64,000 nt of DNA, from positions 1 through 64,000 of the forward strand of contig NZ_LZIS01000081.1 in assembly GCF_001667015.1 (NCBI RefSeq). The letters are read 5' to 3'. Position numbers and translations under genes: made by a program. Each line of letters begins with the position of its first letter. The stretch's first letter is position 1. This DNA is from Mycobacterium sp. E3198. Lineage in GTDB: Bacteria > Actinomycetota > Actinomycetes > Mycobacteriales > Mycobacteriaceae. The notes beneath the pieces are model-generated. The model was not told the DNA's origin, searched no databases, and saw nothing but the letters and a program-made list of their open reading frames with translations. Below are positions 36,207 through 47,711 of this stretch, in pieces.

Positions 36207-36629
36207 TCAGAGCCAGTAGCGCGCGCTGAACGCGGTCAGGATCGAACCGACCACCGAGGCGACCATGAGCAGGGCGAGGGACAGGACCGGCCAGAAGGAC
36301 ATGTACCAGCCCTTCAGGAGCGACACGAACGGGCCGATCCCGGCCGCTGCGATGGCGGCGCCGATGCCGCCCCACACCAGCGGGCGGATGTAGAAGTCGA
36401 CCCCGAAGGGCACCGGCCCGCAGTCGTCGCCCTCGCACACGTGCGCGAGGAAGCCGAAAAGGCGCGCCGGCCACGTCGTCGCCGTCGCGAGGACGACCAG
36501 GAGCACCAGCAGCGTCACGGTGCAGACGACGTCCCAGGGGACGATCCGCAGGCGCAGCACCCGGGGTGCCTGGTGGGGCTCGTCGGGCGCCGGCGGGGCA
36601 ACGATGCGGTCACCTGGATTGGGGTCCAT
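36207..36629 (-). CDS. small membrane protein, Rv1567c position
   Basis: A 140-residue protein with a Pro-rich N-terminus (about 25 residues), then three membrane helices: [19 protein letters not shown], a Gly-Ala-rich helix near [16 protein letters not shown], and [23 protein letters not shown]. Between the first two are two Cys ([14 protein letters not shown]) that may form a disulfide outside. No catalytic motif is visible and the function is unknown. It is divergent from bioA (63-bp gap) and upstream of ripD on the same strand. The start is the only reasonable ATG. Confidence 0.75.
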   Translation of the reverse strand: MDPNPGDRIVAPPAPDEPHQAPRVLRLRIVPWDVVCTVTLLVLLVVLATATTWPARLFGFLAHVCEGDDCGPVPFGVDFYIRPLVWGGIGAAIAAAGIGPFVSLLKGWYMSFWPVLSLALLMVASVVGSILTAFSARYWL

Positions 36630-36692
36630 GGCCTTAGATGGTCCCCGATGGCCGCGATTTGTGCGAGCCGGTCTGCTTTACGCTCGGTCTCT

Positions 36693-37997
36693 ATGCCTGC
36701 GGCGAGGGCCGGGTTGACGCCCGAGCAAATCAGCGCGATCGACGCGGCACACCTGTGGCACCCGTACAGCACCATCGGCGGCGAGGCGGTGGCGCCCGTG
36801 GTGGCCGTCGCGGCCCACGGCACCCGGCTGACCCTGATCCGTGACGGCCGGCGGATCGAGGCGCTCGACGCGATGAGCTCCTGGTGGACCGCGATCCACG
36901 GGCACGGCCACCCGGAGCTGGACGCGGCGCTGGCCGCCCAGCTGGCCACCATGAACCATGTCATGTTCGGCGGGCTGACGCACGAGCCCGCGGCCCGGCT
37001 GGCGCAGCTGCTGGTGGACATCACGCCGGCGGGCCTGGACACCGTTTTCTTCAGCGACTCCGGATCGGTGTCGGTGGAGGTCGCGGTGAAGATGGCCCTG
37101 CAGTACTGGCGCGCCCGGGACCGACCGGGCAAGCACCGGCTGATGACCTGGCGGGGCGGGTACCACGGCGACACCTTCACCCCGATGAGCGTGTGCGACC
37201 CGGAGGGAGGCATGCACTCGCTGTGGACCGACATCCTGGCCCGACAGGTGTTCGCCCCCCAGGTGCCGCGCGAGTACGACCCCGCCTACACCGCGGCGTT
37301 CGAGGAGCAACTGGCAAAACACGCCGCCGAGCTGGCGGCCGTCATCGTCGAGCCCGTCGTGCAGGGGGCCGGCGGGATGCGCTTTCACGACGCCCGGTAC
37401 CTGCGCGACCTTCGCGAAGTGTGCCGCCGGCACGACGTGCTGCTCGTGTTCGACGAGATCGCCACCGGCTTCGGGCGCACCGGTGAGCTGTTCGCCGCCG
37501 ACCACGCCGGGGTGAGCCCGGACATCATGTGCGTCGGCAAGGCGCTGACCGGCGGCTACCTCAGCCTCGCCGCCACGCTGTGCACGACGGACATCGCGAG
37601 GGCCATCAGCTCGGGGGAGGCCGGCGCGTTGATGCACGGGCCCACGTTCATGGCCAACCCGCTGGCCTGCGCGGTGTCGGTGGCCAGCGTTGAGCTGCTG
37701 CTCGGCCAGGACTGGCGGGCGCGGGTGGCGGGGATTTCGGCGGGGCTGGCCGCCGGGCTCGAGCCGGCGCGCGCGCTGCCCGGTGTCACCGACGTGCGGG
37801 TGTGCGGCGCCATCGGTGTGATCGAATGCGCCCGGCCGGTGGACCTGGCCGTCGCCACGCCCGCCGCGCTGGACCATGGCGTCTGGCTGCGCCCGTTTCG
37901 CAGCCTCGTATACGCGATGCCGCCGTACATCTGCTCGGGCGACGAGATCGCGCAGATCACCTCCGCGATGGTCGAGGTCGCGCGGCTCGCCGGCTGA
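36693..37997 (+). CDS. bioA: adenosylmethionine-8-amino-7-oxononanoate aminotransferase
   Basis: A 434-residue fold-type I PLP aminotransferase that makes 7,8-diaminononanoate from KAPA in biotin synthesis, using SAM as amino donor. Hallmarks are [24 protein letters not shown], the [19 protein letters not shown] stretch, [18 protein letters not shown] (Asp that contacts the PLP nitrogen) and the PLP lysine in [18 protein letters not shown]. It follows the M. tuberculosis BioA (Rv1568) closely, including the N-terminus. In M. tuberculosis bioF1 and bioD follow; here neither is found, and a YbjN-domain gene and then a glycolipid island come next. Confidence 0.97.
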   Translation: MPAARAGLTPEQISAIDAAHLWHPYSTIGGEAVAPVVAVAAHGTRLTLIRDGRRIEALDAMSSWWTAIHGHGHPELDAALAAQLATMNHVMFGGLTHEPAARLAQLLVDITPAGLDTVFFSDSGSVSVEVAVKMALQYWRARDRPGKHRLMTWRGGYHGDTFTPMSVCDPEGGMHSLWTDILARQVFAPQVPREYDPAYTAAFEEQLAKHAAELAAVIVEPVVQGAGGMRFHDARYLRDLREVCRRHDVLLVFDEIATGFGRTGELFAADHAGVSPDIMCVGKALTGGYLSLAATLCTTDIARAISSGEAGALMHGPTFMANPLACAVSVASVELLLGQDWRARVAGISAGLAAGLEPARALPGVTDVRVCGAIGVIECARPVDLAVATPAALDHGVWLRPFRSLVYAMPPYICSGDEIAQITSAMVEVARLAG

Positions 37998-38100
37998 GCC
38001 GGCCGTCCGCCGCCGCCGGTGGCTCAGCGAATTCTCAGCAGATTCTTCGACCGCGGCTAGCTCGGCTCAAAGGATCCACAAAGCCGTAAACCCCAGACTT

Positions 38101-38577
38101 ATGCCCATGACAGCTGAGTCGCTCTGCGCGAACCTGATCGAACGCTACCTGTCCACCTCCGGGCTGCAGTTCCTGAAGGGTGAACACGACGGCGAATACT
38201 TCTGTGTCGTCAACGCCGATTCCGGGCGGCTCCATGTCCACCTCGAGGTTTCCCCGTCGTTCGGCGACATGCTGAGCGTTGGCGTCAACCCCGGGCGGTT
38301 CTTCCCCGGTCGCGATCGCGCCCGGCTGACCCGCTTTGCCGACACTTGGAACCGGCGGCACCGCGGAGTAACGGCGATTGTTCGCGGTTCCGCGGATTCG
38401 GAGCGCATTGGCCTGGTGGCCCGCCGATCCCAGTGGATGCCGGAAGGCATCCCGTTCGAGCGGTTCGCTTCGTTCGTCGACCGCACCATCGCGGAGGCCG
38501 TCGATCTGTTTGCTGCGGCGGCCGTGGTTGTCGAGTTGGACTCGTCGGCCCAGCCGGTGCTGCGCGACGCGAGCTGA
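38101..38577 (+). CDS. YbjN / sensory-domain-like protein
   Basis: A protein of about 158 residues with the fold pattern of YbjN-type (type III secretion chaperone-like) domains: a first helix ANLIERYLSTSGLQF, beta strands HDGEYFCVVNADSGRLHVHLEVS, helix RARLTRFADTWNRRH and a C-terminal helix SFVDRTIAEAVDLFAAA. Such domains occur widely in actinobacteria with no fixed function. The ATG two codons downstream (38107) is an alternative start. It stands alone at the edge of the island, 103 bp after bioA. Confidence 0.65.
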   Translation: MPMTAESLCANLIERYLSTSGLQFLKGEHDGEYFCVVNADSGRLHVHLEVSPSFGDMLSVGVNPGRFFPGRDRARLTRFADTWNRRHRGVTAIVRGSADSERIGLVARRSQWMPEGIPFERFASFVDRTIAEAVDLFAAAAVVVELDSSAQPVLRDAS

Positions 38578-38943
38578 GATTTCGGCGGGAGGGCCGAGCC
38601 CGACCGCGCCTAATCCCGCCCAGCCGGCGGGGTCCGCGGAGCCGGACCGTCGATGATGAAGTTGAGGCGGATCAAAGCCAACCTGGACGGTTTCGGGAGC
38701 GGCTCCATCCGCGCGACCCGCTCCGGGCGCAGTGAACCCGAGGACCGCACGGTTTTGGGGGGTTTTCGAGCACGTCGGCAGCGGCACTTCCAGCCGGTTT
38801 GCACTGCCGCCAGTTTTTGTTTTATGCGTTCAGCCGAAGCTGCCCCACGTCGTTGTACTTGTGTGTAATCTCCGTGACGGGCATGACCCAGTCGTGCTTG
38901 TCGCTTTGCCGCTGGGTCGCCAGTGACCGGCTGGAGGATAGAT
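38578..38943. other. gene-free stretch upstream of the PE gene
   Basis: Only short, unconvincing frames exist here. The right end carries GGAGG just before the PE start. A T-rich segment (AGTTTTTGTTTTATG near 38811-38825) and the words around 38860-38890 may hold a promoter for the PE gene, but no clear -35/-10 pair is evident. It marks the left boundary of the glycolipid island. Confidence 0.5.
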
Positions 38944-39477
38944 ATGTCGTACGTGAGCACGGTGCCGGAGATGATGGCCGCGGCGGCCGCTGACGTGGCT
39001 GCCATTGGTTCGACGGTCAACGCGGCCCACCTGACGGCAGCGGCCTCGACCGTCGGGGTGATACCCCCGGGCGCCGATCAGGTATCGGCGGCTATCGCAC
39101 AGGTGTTCTCCGGAGCCGCCCAGGAGTTTCAGGGGCTGCTCGGGAAGGCCACGGCCTTCGGTGCGCAGTTCGCGCAGCAGCTGCACGCGGGCGCCGGCTC
39201 CTACTCGGCCGCCGAGGCCGTCAACGCCGCGTCGGTGATGCCGAGTGCGGAATCAATCGTCGACATCGTTAACGGCCTGGCCGCGCCGTACATCAATCAG
39301 ATCAACACCGTGGTCAGTACGGTCACGTACCTCATGCAAAAACTTCAGAGCGCAATCACGCTCGCCTTCCTGGTGCCCTATGAGGCATTGGTATTGACGT
39401 ATCTGACGCTGGCTCTCTTGATCGGTGCGATACAACTGCTGGAGGGCTTCCTCGGCATATCGATTCCGGTTCCCTAA
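38944..39477 (+). CDS. PE family protein, ESX-type secreted
   Basis: A 177-residue PE protein. Residues 1-95 are a PE domain (MSYVSTVPEMMAAAAADVAAIG start, Pro-Glu at residues 8-9) ending with the type VII secretion signal YxxxE in SYSAAEAVN. The following 80 residues are not PGRS: they hold a hydrophobic C-terminal segment (LTYLTLALLIGAIQLLEGFLG) that could sit in a membrane. No PPE partner is nearby. GPL and trehalose-polyphleate loci of other mycobacteria also contain a PE gene near mmpL genes, with a proposed late acylation role; that role is only inferred here. GGAGG lies seven bases before the ATG. Confidence 0.85.
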   Translation: MSYVSTVPEMMAAAAADVAAIGSTVNAAHLTAAASTVGVIPPGADQVSAAIAQVFSGAAQEFQGLLGKATAFGAQFAQQLHAGAGSYSAAEAVNAASVMPSAESIVDIVNGLAAPYINQINTVVSTVTYLMQKLQSAITLAFLVPYEALVLTYLTLALLIGAIQLLEGFLGISIPVP

Positions 39478-39543
39478 TTAGTTTCGATATTTAGGCCTGC
39501 TCCAGGCCGCCGGCTACGCGGCGCCGTCGAATCGGACGCCGAC

Positions 39544-42465
39544 CTAGACGGACAACTTCGGGAAATCGACCGTGACCGCGTCGTCGTTGTTGGCGGGCGG
39601 ATCCTCCCGCAGCAGCAGGGACCGCACCAGCGGACGCGGCCCCACATCGCGAAGCATGTAACTGGCCGGGCGCGGGCGCACCGTCTGTGGCCACCAGAAC
39701 CAGCGTCCGAGCAGGGCGGCGATGGACGGTGTCATGAACGAGCGCACGACCAGGGTGTCGAACATCAGGCCCAGGCCGATGGTGGTGCCGACCTGGCCGA
39801 TGATGCGCAGATCGCTGAACATCATCGAGGCCATGGTGAAGGCGAACACCAGGCCCGCGTTCGTCACCACTTTGCCGGTTCCGCCCATCGCGCGGATGAT
39901 GCCGGTGTTAATGCCGCCCGCGATTTCCTCTTTCATCCGTGATACGAGAAGCAGGTTGTAGTCGGACCCGACGGCCAAAAGGACGATCACCGACATCGGC
40001 AGCACCATCCAGTGCAACTTGATGCCGAGAATGTACTGCCAGATGAGCACCGACAGCCCGAAGGATGCGCCCAATGAGAGCAGCACGGTCCCGACGATAA
40101 CGAGGGCGGCCACAAAACTTCGTGTGAGAACGAGCATGATGACGAAAATGAGGCAAAGCGCTCCAACCAGCGCGACCCATAGGTCGTATTTCGAGCCGTC
40201 GCGGAAGTCTTTGTAGGTCGATGCGGTGCCGGCGAGAGAGACCTTGGCGCCCTCCAGGGGGGTCGTCTTGAGCGCCTCCTCGGCCGCCGATCTGATCCGA
40301 TCGATCCGCGCGATGCCCTCGGGCGTCGCGGGATCGCCGTGATGCAAAATGATGAACCGGGCCGCCTTCCCGTCGGGGGAGACGAAGGAGGTCATGGCGC
40401 GCTGGAAGTCCGCGTTCTGGAAGATTTCCTGAGGCAGATAGAAAGAATCATCGTTGTGGGCGTCGTCGAAGGCCTGCCCCATGGCGGTGGCGTTCTGGCT
40501 CGTGTCGTCCATCTGGCCCAAGAACCCCGACGTGGTGCTGTGGTTCGTCAGCAGGACGGTACGCGTACCCTCCAGGATCGCGATCATCGGCGGAATCCCC
40601 GCAAGTATTTGCGGCAGCAGCTCGACGATTTTCTCCGCATCATGCAGGATATGGTGGCTTTTTTCGGCAAGCGCATCGAGACCGTCGAGCGAATCGAATA
40701 TGCTTCTCAGGGCAAAGCAAACAGGAATATCGTAGCAGTGCTTTTCCCAGTAGAAGTAACTTCGAATTGGCCTGAAGAAATCCTCGAAATCCGAAAAATG
40801 AACTTCCGTATCATCGATGATGGCAATCATTTCTTTTGTGACGCCCACCGTGTGCTGGGCAATCGTGGTGAGCCGCTCCTGCAAGCTGTACAGGCGCTTC
40901 ATCACCGCAATCTGTTGGGACAGGATGTCGGCCTGCTTGAGAAGGTCGTTCATAGTTTTTTTGATGAATGTTACGTTCTGTTGCATGGCCGCATTTTGCA
41001 TGCTGATCAAAAAGGGTATGGAAGTGTGCTCAATCGGTGTCCCCTCGGGCCGGGTTATGCCCTGAACCCGAGAAATGCCCGGGACCCGAAAGATCGCCTT
41101 GGCTAGTTTGTGCAACACGAGAAAATCGGCCGGATTGCGCATATCGTGATCCGCCTGGATCATCAGGATATCGGGCATCAGGCGCGATTGGGAGAAATGG
41201 CGGTTTGCAGCCGCATACCCCACATTGGCCGGCAGGTCTTTGGGAAGATAGGACTTGTCGTCGTAGCTTGTTTTGTAGCCGGGCAACGTCACCAGGCCGA
41301 TCAGTGCGATCGCCAATGTCGCGGCGAAAATGGGGGCGGGCCAGCGGACGATCGCCGTGCCGACCCCTCGCCACCGGCGTTGCGCGAGCCTGCGCTTGGG
41401 GTCGCACAGCCCGAAGCGACTCCCGATGGTCAGAACGCCGGGGACCAGCGTGATGGCGATCGCGACCGCGACGAGCATGCCCACGGCGCACGGCACCCCG
41501 ATGGTCTGGAAGATCGGCATTCGGGTGAAGCTCAGGCACAACATCGCTCCGGCGATCGTCAATCCGGAGCCCAAGACGACCGGAGTGACCCCGCGGTAGG
41601 TGGTGTAGTAGGCCGTTTCGGGGTCTTCGCCGGCCTGCCGGGCCTCTTGATAGCGGCCGAAGAAGAAGATCCCGTAGTCGGTTCCGGCCGCCATCGAGAG
41701 CGTCACCAGCAAATTAATGGCGAATGTCGAGAGCACGACAACGTTGTTGTCGGCGAGAAACGCGATGATTCCTCTGGCCGCGCCGACTTCGATCCCGACC
41801 CCGATCGACACCAGAACCGCGGTGGTGACCGACCGGTAGACGACCAGCAACACGACGAAAATGATTACGGCGCCTATCAAGGCCATCTTCAGCAGTGATG
41901 CGTCGCCGCTGCGCTGCATGTCCGGAATGAGCGCCGCCGGGCCGGTCAGATCCACTTCGACGCCTGGGGGAGGCGGTGTCTGCTTGACGATGTTCCGGAC
42001 CGCCGTGACGGAGTCCTTCGCCAGGGTGGTGCCCTGGTCGCCGGCCAGGTTCAGTTGGACGTATGCGGCCTTGCCGTCGGGGCTTTCCACGCCCGCCGCC
42101 GTGAGGCGATCGCCCCACAAATCCTGCACGTTTTGGACATGCCGCGGGTCATTCCGTAACGCGCGAACCAATTTCCGGTAATACGTGTGGGCGTCGTCCC
42201 CGAGGGGTTGCTGGCCCTCGAGGACGATCATGGCAAAGCTGTCGGAATCGGATTCCTTGAACGCCTTGCCCATGCTCGTCATGGCCCGCACCGACGGCGC
42301 GTCTTGAGGGGCCAGTGGTACGGAGTGCTCCTCGCCGACCTGCTCCAGCGGAGGAACGGCAAAAGTCACGGTGAGCGTCAATGCCACCCACGCCAGAATG
42401 ATGAACGGTGACAGCCTGCGGATCGTTCGCGCCACGAAGGGCGGCCGGGGGGGTTCGGTGCTCAT
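39544..42465 (-). CDS. MmpL family lipid transporter, second of a tandem pair (MmpL4b-like position)
   Basis: A 973-residue MmpL with the same layout as the module near 3.8-6.7 kb: helix 1 at about 20-38, porter domain, helices with GTDY (Asp263-Tyr264), a second periplasmic domain with a long amphipathic helix region and two Cys ([12 protein letters not shown]), and the last bundle with GSDYNLLL. It is the downstream member of an MmpS-MmpL-MmpL set, the order of mmpS4-mmpL4a-mmpL4b in GPL loci, where both MmpLs are needed for lipid export. Base composition in its middle is lower in GC than the backbone (for example 29 of 60 bases GC at 40681-40740). Cargo is inferred to be the island's glycolipid. 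Confidence 0.93.
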   Translation of the reverse strand: MSTEPPRPPFVARTIRRLSPFIILAWVALTLTVTFAVPPLEQVGEEHSVPLAPQDAPSVRAMTSMGKAFKESDSDSFAMIVLEGQQPLGDDAHTYYRKLVRALRNDPRHVQNVQDLWGDRLTAAGVESPDGKAAYVQLNLAGDQGTTLAKDSVTAVRNIVKQTPPPPGVEVDLTGPAALIPDMQRSGDASLLKMALIGAVIIFVVLLVVYRSVTTAVLVSIGVGIEVGAARGIIAFLADNNVVVLSTFAINLLVTLSMAAGTDYGIFFFGRYQEARQAGEDPETAYYTTYRGVTPVVLGSGLTIAGAMLCLSFTRMPIFQTIGVPCAVGMLVAVAIAITLVPGVLTIGSRFGLCDPKRRLAQRRWRGVGTAIVRWPAPIFAATLAIALIGLVTLPGYKTSYDDKSYLPKDLPANVGYAAANRHFSQSRLMPDILMIQADHDMRNPADFLVLHKLAKAIFRVPGISRVQGITRPEGTPIEHTSIPFLISMQNAAMQQNVTFIKKTMNDLLKQADILSQQIAVMKRLYSLQERLTTIAQHTVGVTKEMIAIIDDTEVHFSDFEDFFRPIRSYFYWEKHCYDIPVCFALRSIFDSLDGLDALAEKSHHILHDAEKIVELLPQILAGIPPMIAILEGTRTVLLTNHSTTSGFLGQMDDTSQNATAMGQAFDDAHNDDSFYLPQEIFQNADFQRAMTSFVSPDGKAARFIILHHGDPATPEGIARIDRIRSAAEEALKTTPLEGAKVSLAGTASTYKDFRDGSKYDLWVALVGALCLIFVIMLVLTRSFVAALVIVGTVLLSLGASFGLSVLIWQYILGIKLHWMVLPMSVIVLLAVGSDYNLLLVSRMKEEIAGGINTGIIRAMGGTGKVVTNAGLVFAFTMASMMFSDLRIIGQVGTTIGLGLMFDTLVVRSFMTPSIAALLGRWFWWPQTVRPRPASYMLRDVGPRPLVRSLLLREDPPANNDDAVTVDFPKLSV

Positions 42466-42608
42466 GGGGCCCTCAACGGCCAGGCGGCAGCGGCGCCCAT
42501 GCCGTGCACCTCGAAGCGGCAGCCACTGCTTGCGCTAACGCCTGGTGCCACGGTGCTCTCCACGGTTGCCGATCTTTGTTCTGAACATGAAATCCGCCAC
42601 TGCCGCCG

Positions 42609-45506
42609 CTATCTCAGCAACAAGGCGCGTACCAATGGGCGGGGCCCGGTGGGCCGAAGTAAGGAACTTGCGGGCCGGGGACGCACCTTTTGCGGCCACC
42701 AGAACCAGCGCCCCAGCAGCGCGGCGATGGACGGCGTCATGAATGCGCGCACGACCAGCGTGTCGAACAGCAAACCCAAACCGATCGTCGTGCCCACCTG
42801 ACCGATGACGCGGAGGTCGCTGACCAGCATGGACGCCATGGTGAAAGCGAACACCAGCCCCGCGTTCGTCACGACTTTGCCGGTGCCGCCCATGGCGCGA
42901 ATGATGCCGGTGTTGATGCCGGCGCCTATTTCCTCTTTGATCCGGGCGACCAGCAGCAGGTTGTAGTCAGACCCGACCGCCAAAAGGACGATCACTGACA
43001 TCACGAGCACCGACCAGTGAATTGGTACGCCGAGCAAATCCTGCCACGCGAAAACGGAGAGCCCGAAGGACGCGCCCAGCGACAGCAATACCGTACCGAC
43101 GATGACCAGAGCGGCGACAAAACTTCGGGTCATGATCAGCATCACGATGAAGATCAGGCAGAGCGCCGCGACCCCGGCGATCATCAGATCGTATGTGGAC
43201 CCCTGCACCACGTCCCGCACACCCGCCGCGGTGCCGGAGAGGTAGATCCTCGATGCCTCCAGAGGGGTTCCCTTGAGCGCTTCCTCGGCCGCGCTTTTAA
43301 TCGGATCGACCCGGGAAATGCCCTCGGGCGACGCCGGATCGCCTTTCTGCAAAATGAGCATGCGGACGGCCTTACCGTCCGGTGACAAGAAAATCTTCAT
43401 GATTCGCTGGAAGTCTTTGTTCTTCAGAGCTTCCGGCGGCAAGTAGAAGGAATCATCGTTTTGGGCGGCGTCAAACGCCCTACCCATGCCGCTCGCACTA
43501 CTGTTATCGTCGCCCATGTTTCCGAGGACCCCGGACATGGTGCTGTGCATGGTCAGCAGCATGGTCCGCGAGCTCTCCATGATGGCGATCATCTCGGGGA
43601 ACTGGGCGACTACCTGCGGCAGGAGCACGTCGATCTGACCGAGGTCTGTCACGACATCGCCCAACTTATCGGTGACCGCGTCAACACCGTCAAGAGCGTC
43701 GAATACGCTTCTCAGCGAAAAGCAAACGGGAATATCGTAGCAATGCTTTTCCCAATAGAAGTAACTGCGGATCGGCCTGAGGAAATCCTCGAAATCCGAA
43801 ATATGAACTCGCAGTTCGTTCGTGAGAGCCTGTATGTCACGCGTGGTGACGACCATGTCGTGTGTCGTGGCGACCATCTGCTGCGTCAGGCCATAGAGGT
43901 GCCGGGTGATATTGATCGCTTCGGTCAACATGTCGGCCTGCTTGAGCATGTCTTTCATACGTGCTTTCTGAAAAAACAGGAATTGCTGCTGGCCGGCGGC
44001 TTGCATGCTGAGCAAGTACGGAAGCGTCGTGTGCTTGATCGGAGTCCCTTCGGGCCGGGTTACGGCCTGCACCGACGAAATGCCCGGCACGGCGAGGACG
44101 GCCTTGGCCAGTTTCTCCAACACCAGAAAATCGGCCGGATTGCGCAGATCGTGGTCAGTTTCGACCAAGAGGATTTCGGGCGTCATCATTGCCGACGGGG
44201 GAAAATGTCGCGCCGCGGCCTCATAGCCCAAATTGGCGGGGATATCTTTCGGTATGTACTTCTGGTCGTTGTAGCTGGGTTTGTAGCCAGGCAACGTCAA
44301 CAGCCCGACAAGCGTGACCGCCAAGGTGGCGACGAGAATGGGCGCCGGCCATCGAACGATCGCCGTGCCCACCCGCCGCCACGCGCGGGGGTTGATTTTC
44401 CGCTTGGGCTCGAAAAGGCCGAAACGGCTCCCGACGGTAAGAACCGCCGGAATCAGCGTGATCGCTACCGCGACGGCGACCAATACGCCCACCGCGCAGG
44501 GGACGGCCAGCACGTAGAAAGAGGGCAGCCGCGTAAAGATCAGGCAGAAAAGCGCTCCGGCGATAGTCAAACCGGAGGCCACGACGACCTTGGCAACCCC
44601 GTGATAGGTGGTGTAGTACGCCGTTTCCCTGTCCGCGCCGGCCTGACGCGCCTCCTGATACCGGCCCACGAAAAATATCCCGTAGTCAGTTCCGGCCGCG
44701 ATCACGAGGGATACCAGCAGATTGACGGCGAAGGTGGTGAGACCGATGCCCCCGTTATGGCCAATAAATGCCACAATTCCCCGCGCCACTTGCAATTCGA
44801 TCCCGACCACCAACAACAGCAGAATTGCGGTCATGGCCGAACGGTAGACGAGAAGCAACGTAATGAAGATTACGGCGATGCTCACCAAGGTGATCGTCGC
44901 GACCGTCCTGTCACCGCTGTGGCTCATATCCGCATTGATGGCCGCCGGCCCGGTGACATACACCTTGAGCCCCGGCGGTGCCGGCGTCCGCGCGACGATG
45001 CGCTGAACGGCCGCGATCGATTCGTTGCCCGCGGTCTGGCTCTTGTTACCGGCGAGAAGCACCTGAACGTATGCGGCCTTACCGTCGACGCTTTGCGCGG
45101 CGCGTCTGGTCAGTTCGTCGCCCCAGAAATCCTGGACGTATGCCACGTGCTTCTGATCGCCTTTTAATTGAGAAATCAATCGGTCGTAGTACTTGTGGGC
45201 ATCGTCGCCGAGGGGCTGCTGACCCTCCAAAACGATCGCCGCCACGCCGGCGGAATTTGATTCATCGGCCCGGCCGGACGGGTCAGCGCCCTTGAAGTCC
45301 TCGTTCATCCGCTGTGCCGCCGTGACGGACGGCGCATCGGTGGGATTCAAGGATGCCGAATGCTCGGCCTCAACCTGTTCCAATGAAGGGACGCCGACAA
45401 TAAGGAAGCCGATGATCCCCAGCCACGCCAAGATGATGGGCACCGAAAGTCGGCGGATGGTCCGCGCCACCAATGGTCGACTGGCGGGTGGCTGTTGGTC
45501 GGTCAT
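42609..45506 (-). CDS. MmpL family lipid transporter, first of a tandem pair (MmpL4a-like position)
   Basis: A 965-residue MmpL closely related to its downstream neighbour (long shared runs such as [27 protein letters not shown] and [11 protein letters not shown]). It has an insertion-like extra stretch around residues 73-86 ([13 protein letters not shown]) in the first periplasmic domain. Both proton-relay Asp-Tyr pairs and the two periplasmic Cys are kept. Its ATG overlaps the mmpS stop (ATGA), coupling the two; the second mmpL follows after 143 bp. Together they form an exporter set of GPL type. Confidence 0.93.
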   Translation of the reverse strand: MTDQQPPASRPLVARTIRRLSVPIILAWLGIIGFLIVGVPSLEQVEAEHSASLNPTDAPSVTAAQRMNEDFKGADPSGRADESNSAGVAAIVLEGQQPLGDDAHKYYDRLISQLKGDQKHVAYVQDFWGDELTRRAAQSVDGKAAYVQVLLAGNKSQTAGNESIAAVQRIVARTPAPPGLKVYVTGPAAINADMSHSGDRTVATITLVSIAVIFITLLLVYRSAMTAILLLLVVGIELQVARGIVAFIGHNGGIGLTTFAVNLLVSLVIAAGTDYGIFFVGRYQEARQAGADRETAYYTTYHGVAKVVVASGLTIAGALFCLIFTRLPSFYVLAVPCAVGVLVAVAVAITLIPAVLTVGSRFGLFEPKRKINPRAWRRVGTAIVRWPAPILVATLAVTLVGLLTLPGYKPSYNDQKYIPKDIPANLGYEAAARHFPPSAMMTPEILLVETDHDLRNPADFLVLEKLAKAVLAVPGISSVQAVTRPEGTPIKHTTLPYLLSMQAAGQQQFLFFQKARMKDMLKQADMLTEAINITRHLYGLTQQMVATTHDMVVTTRDIQALTNELRVHISDFEDFLRPIRSYFYWEKHCYDIPVCFSLRSVFDALDGVDAVTDKLGDVVTDLGQIDVLLPQVVAQFPEMIAIMESSRTMLLTMHSTMSGVLGNMGDDNSSASGMGRAFDAAQNDDSFYLPPEALKNKDFQRIMKIFLSPDGKAVRMLILQKGDPASPEGISRVDPIKSAAEEALKGTPLEASRIYLSGTAAGVRDVVQGSTYDLMIAGVAALCLIFIVMLIMTRSFVAALVIVGTVLLSLGASFGLSVFAWQDLLGVPIHWSVLVMSVIVLLAVGSDYNLLLVARIKEEIGAGINTGIIRAMGGTGKVVTNAGLVFAFTMASMLVSDLRVIGQVGTTIGLGLLFDTLVVRAFMTPSIAALLGRWFWWPQKVRPRPASSLLRPTGPRPLVRALLLR

Positions 45507-45934
45507 GCGGCGTTGAACGTGCAGGTGGTAAAGGCGCTTACTTCGTGCGCGGTCTTCTCGGTTTTGACCACGCCGTCCAGGATGATGCGGCAGCCGATGC
45601 TGTCACTGTCGCCCTGCGCCGCGACACTTCTCATGCCCGTCGCCGCGGTGATCGCGAATTCGTATGACCACGGCAGCCGTGCGTCCTCGACATGCTGCGG
45701 ATCGCCATTGGCGCCGAAATAGCTGATCAAGGCCACGGTTCCGGGCGGCCCGAAGACCTCGTACCTCAGGTGCTGGGGGTTGTAGGGTTTGTTGTCGACT
45801 CTGGTGTCGGCGTACGACAGAGTCTTCTCAGAGCCGAACAGGCCATGCAGTCGTGACACCGTCAATCCCCCGACGGCGATCACGACGAGGACGACCACCG
45901 GGATCCACAGCCGCCTCAGAAGCCGAAGAATCAC
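45503..45934 (-). CDS. MmpS family membrane protein of the tandem MmpL set
   Basis: A 143-residue MmpS: short basic start ([10 protein letters not shown]), one membrane helix ([19 protein letters not shown]) and a periplasmic domain with [32 protein letters not shown] and two Cys ([18 protein letters not shown]). The GTG at 45934 gives the family's usual length; longer frames add a Pro/Arg-rich stretch not found in MmpS. Its stop overlaps the following mmpL start, so mmpS-mmpL-mmpL is an operon transcribed leftward, divergent from the first glycosyltransferase gene. Confidence 0.87.
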   Translation of the reverse strand: MILRLLRRLWIPVVVLVVIAVGGLTVSRLHGLFGSEKTLSYADTRVDNKPYNPQHLRYEVFGPPGTVALISYFGANGDPQHVEDARLPWSYEFAITAATGMRSVAAQGDSDSIGCRIILDGVVKTEKTAHEVSAFTTCTFNAA

Positions 45935-46395
45935 GGATCCCGAGTTTCGGCGGTTCGTCCCGGATCCAACTTGTGCCCGAGGCGAAGTCGGGGGTTGGCG
46001 GGGGCGTCGCAGACGAATACGGCGGGGACTGGGCCGTTGTTCAGCGTCTCGGCCGCTGTCGACGGGGACATCGGGCCACGCCGGCTCAACATCGTGCACA
46101 CTGCCCCAGACCACCGCACCACCCTAGCTGACACGAGTTTAATTACGGGTCCACACCATACTGGTGGCCCACAGCGTCCGACCAGGATTTAAGGAACTTC
46201 TCAGGGTGGTGCGCGGAGGGGCGCTCGGTCATTACCTCGCGATCCGTGCGGCGCAGCCTCGGAGCGGCTGACTTGGTGATGGTTGCGGATGTCGCCGCTG
46301 TTGGGGCTATGCTGCTGGGCGGCTGAGCCGGGAATGCCGTCTGCCGCTTTCATTTCGCGGAACGCGCACGGAAGTGAAGGGCCAGGACCACGCTG
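45935..46395. other. 461-bp divergent promoter region between mmpS and glycosyltransferase
   Basis: No gene is supported. The stretch must hold promoters for the leftward export operon and the rightward glycosyltransferase gene. An AT-rich word (GTTTAATTAC near 46137-46146) in otherwise GC-rich DNA is the best -10 candidate, for either direction. No inverted repeat strong enough to call an operator is seen. Confidence 0.5.
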
Positions 46396-47676
46396 ATGAA
46401 ATTTGTGCTGGCGTTCTATGGAACTCGCGGCGATGTGGAGCCTGGCATCGCCGTCGGCCGTGAGTTGATGCGCCGCGGGCACGACGTGTGCATGGCCGTC
46501 CCGCCCGACCTGGTCAGCTTCGCCGAGTCGGTTGGGCTCGCGGCGATCGCTTACGGACCGGACATGCAGGCGTGGTTGGAATCGACGCGCAACTTCTGGG
46601 CGCGATTCTTCCGCAACTTCTGGAATATCCAGCAGGCGAAGAAATTGCTGCGCGAAGCGCGGGAGCCCGGTACCCAGCGCTGGGCGCAGATGAGCATCAC
46701 GCTGACCGAGCTGGCGGAGGGGGCCGACCTATTACTCACCGGCATGAGTTACCAGGAGCTCGCGGTCAACGTCGCGGAGTATCGCGACATTCCCTTGGCC
46801 ACGCTGCTGTGGTTTCCGATAAGGGTGAACGGCCAGCTGTTTCCGGGCCTGCCGGCTCCATTGGTCCGCTCGGCGATGGCGGCCTACGAGTGGTTGGTGT
46901 GGCGGGGAGTGAAGAAGGTCCAGGACGCACAGCGCTGGCAACTGGGCCTTCCGGAGGTGAAAAGTCCTGCCCCCCACCGCATTGCGGAACGAGGGGCGCT
47001 GGAGATCCAGGCCTACGACGAGGTGTGCTTCCCCGGGCTGGCGTCCGAGTGGGCGAAATGGAATCGTCGGAAGCCGCCGCAGCGGCCCTTCGTCGGCACG
47101 CTGACGATGGAGTTGGCGACGGGCGCCGACGACGACGTCGCTTCGTGGATCGCCGCGGGCACGCCGCCAATTTGCTTCGGGTTCGGCAGCATACCGGTCG
47201 AATCTCCGGCCGACACGCTTTCCATGATCAGCGCCGCCTGTGCGCAACTGGGCGAGCGAGCACTGGTCTGCGCCGGTTGGACCGATTTCGGCAATGCCGC
47301 CCACTCCGACCACGTCAAAGTGGTGGGCGCGGTGAATTACGCGGCGATCTTTCCCGCCTGCCGGGCCGTCGTCCACCACGGAGGCGCGGGCACCACGGCC
47401 GCGGGCCTGCGTGCCGGCGTTCCCACGTTGATCCTGTGGATGGCAGACGTTCAGCTGATTTGGGGAATCGCGATCAAACGGCTGAAAGTGGGTACCGCGC
47501 GGCGCTTTTCGAGCGCTACCGAGAAATCGCTGGCCGCAGATCTGCGTCGCATCCTGGCCCCGCAATATGCGGCCCGGGCCCGCGAAATCGCCACTCGGAT
47601 GGGCAGACCCGCCGAGAGCGTTGCGGCCGCCGCCGATCTTGTGGAAGATTTCGTGCGCCTCGAGCGTGTTGGCTGA
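46396..47676 (+). CDS. GPL-type glycosyltransferase (GT1/UGT fold), copy 1
   Basis: A 426-residue glycosyltransferase of the family found in mycobacterial GPL loci (GtfA/RtfA/GtfB and Rv1524/Rv1526c relatives). The N-terminal acceptor domain starts MKFVLAFYGTRGDVEPGIAVGREL, and the C-terminal nucleotide-sugar domain has the family motif VVHHGGAGTTAAGLRAGVPTLILW near residue 320-343. Family members transfer deoxyhexoses (6-deoxytalose, rhamnose) to lipopeptide hydroxyls in the cytosol. The sugar cannot be told. Three paralogs in this window share EIQAYDEVCFPGLASEWAKW and similar runs. A GMC oxidoreductase gene converges on it after 35 bp. Confidence 0.9.
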   Translation: MKFVLAFYGTRGDVEPGIAVGRELMRRGHDVCMAVPPDLVSFAESVGLAAIAYGPDMQAWLESTRNFWARFFRNFWNIQQAKKLLREAREPGTQRWAQMSITLTELAEGADLLLTGMSYQELAVNVAEYRDIPLATLLWFPIRVNGQLFPGLPAPLVRSAMAAYEWLVWRGVKKVQDAQRWQLGLPEVKSPAPHRIAERGALEIQAYDEVCFPGLASEWAKWNRRKPPQRPFVGTLTMELATGADDDVASWIAAGTPPICFGFGSIPVESPADTLSMISAACAQLGERALVCAGWTDFGNAAHSDHVKVVGAVNYAAIFPACRAVVHHGGAGTTAAGLRAGVPTLILWMADVQLIWGIAIKRLKVGTARRFSSATEKSLAADLRRILAPQYAARAREIATRMGRPAESVAAAADLVEDFVRLERVG

Positions 47677-47711
47677 TCCGCGCTCGGACTTGTCAACGCC
47701 CCAGCCGCTGC

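Noticed and set aside
38653..38868. Small plus-strand frame of 71 codons before the PE gene
   Set aside because: No ribosome-binding site, no family resemblance, odd Cys/Arg-rich end.
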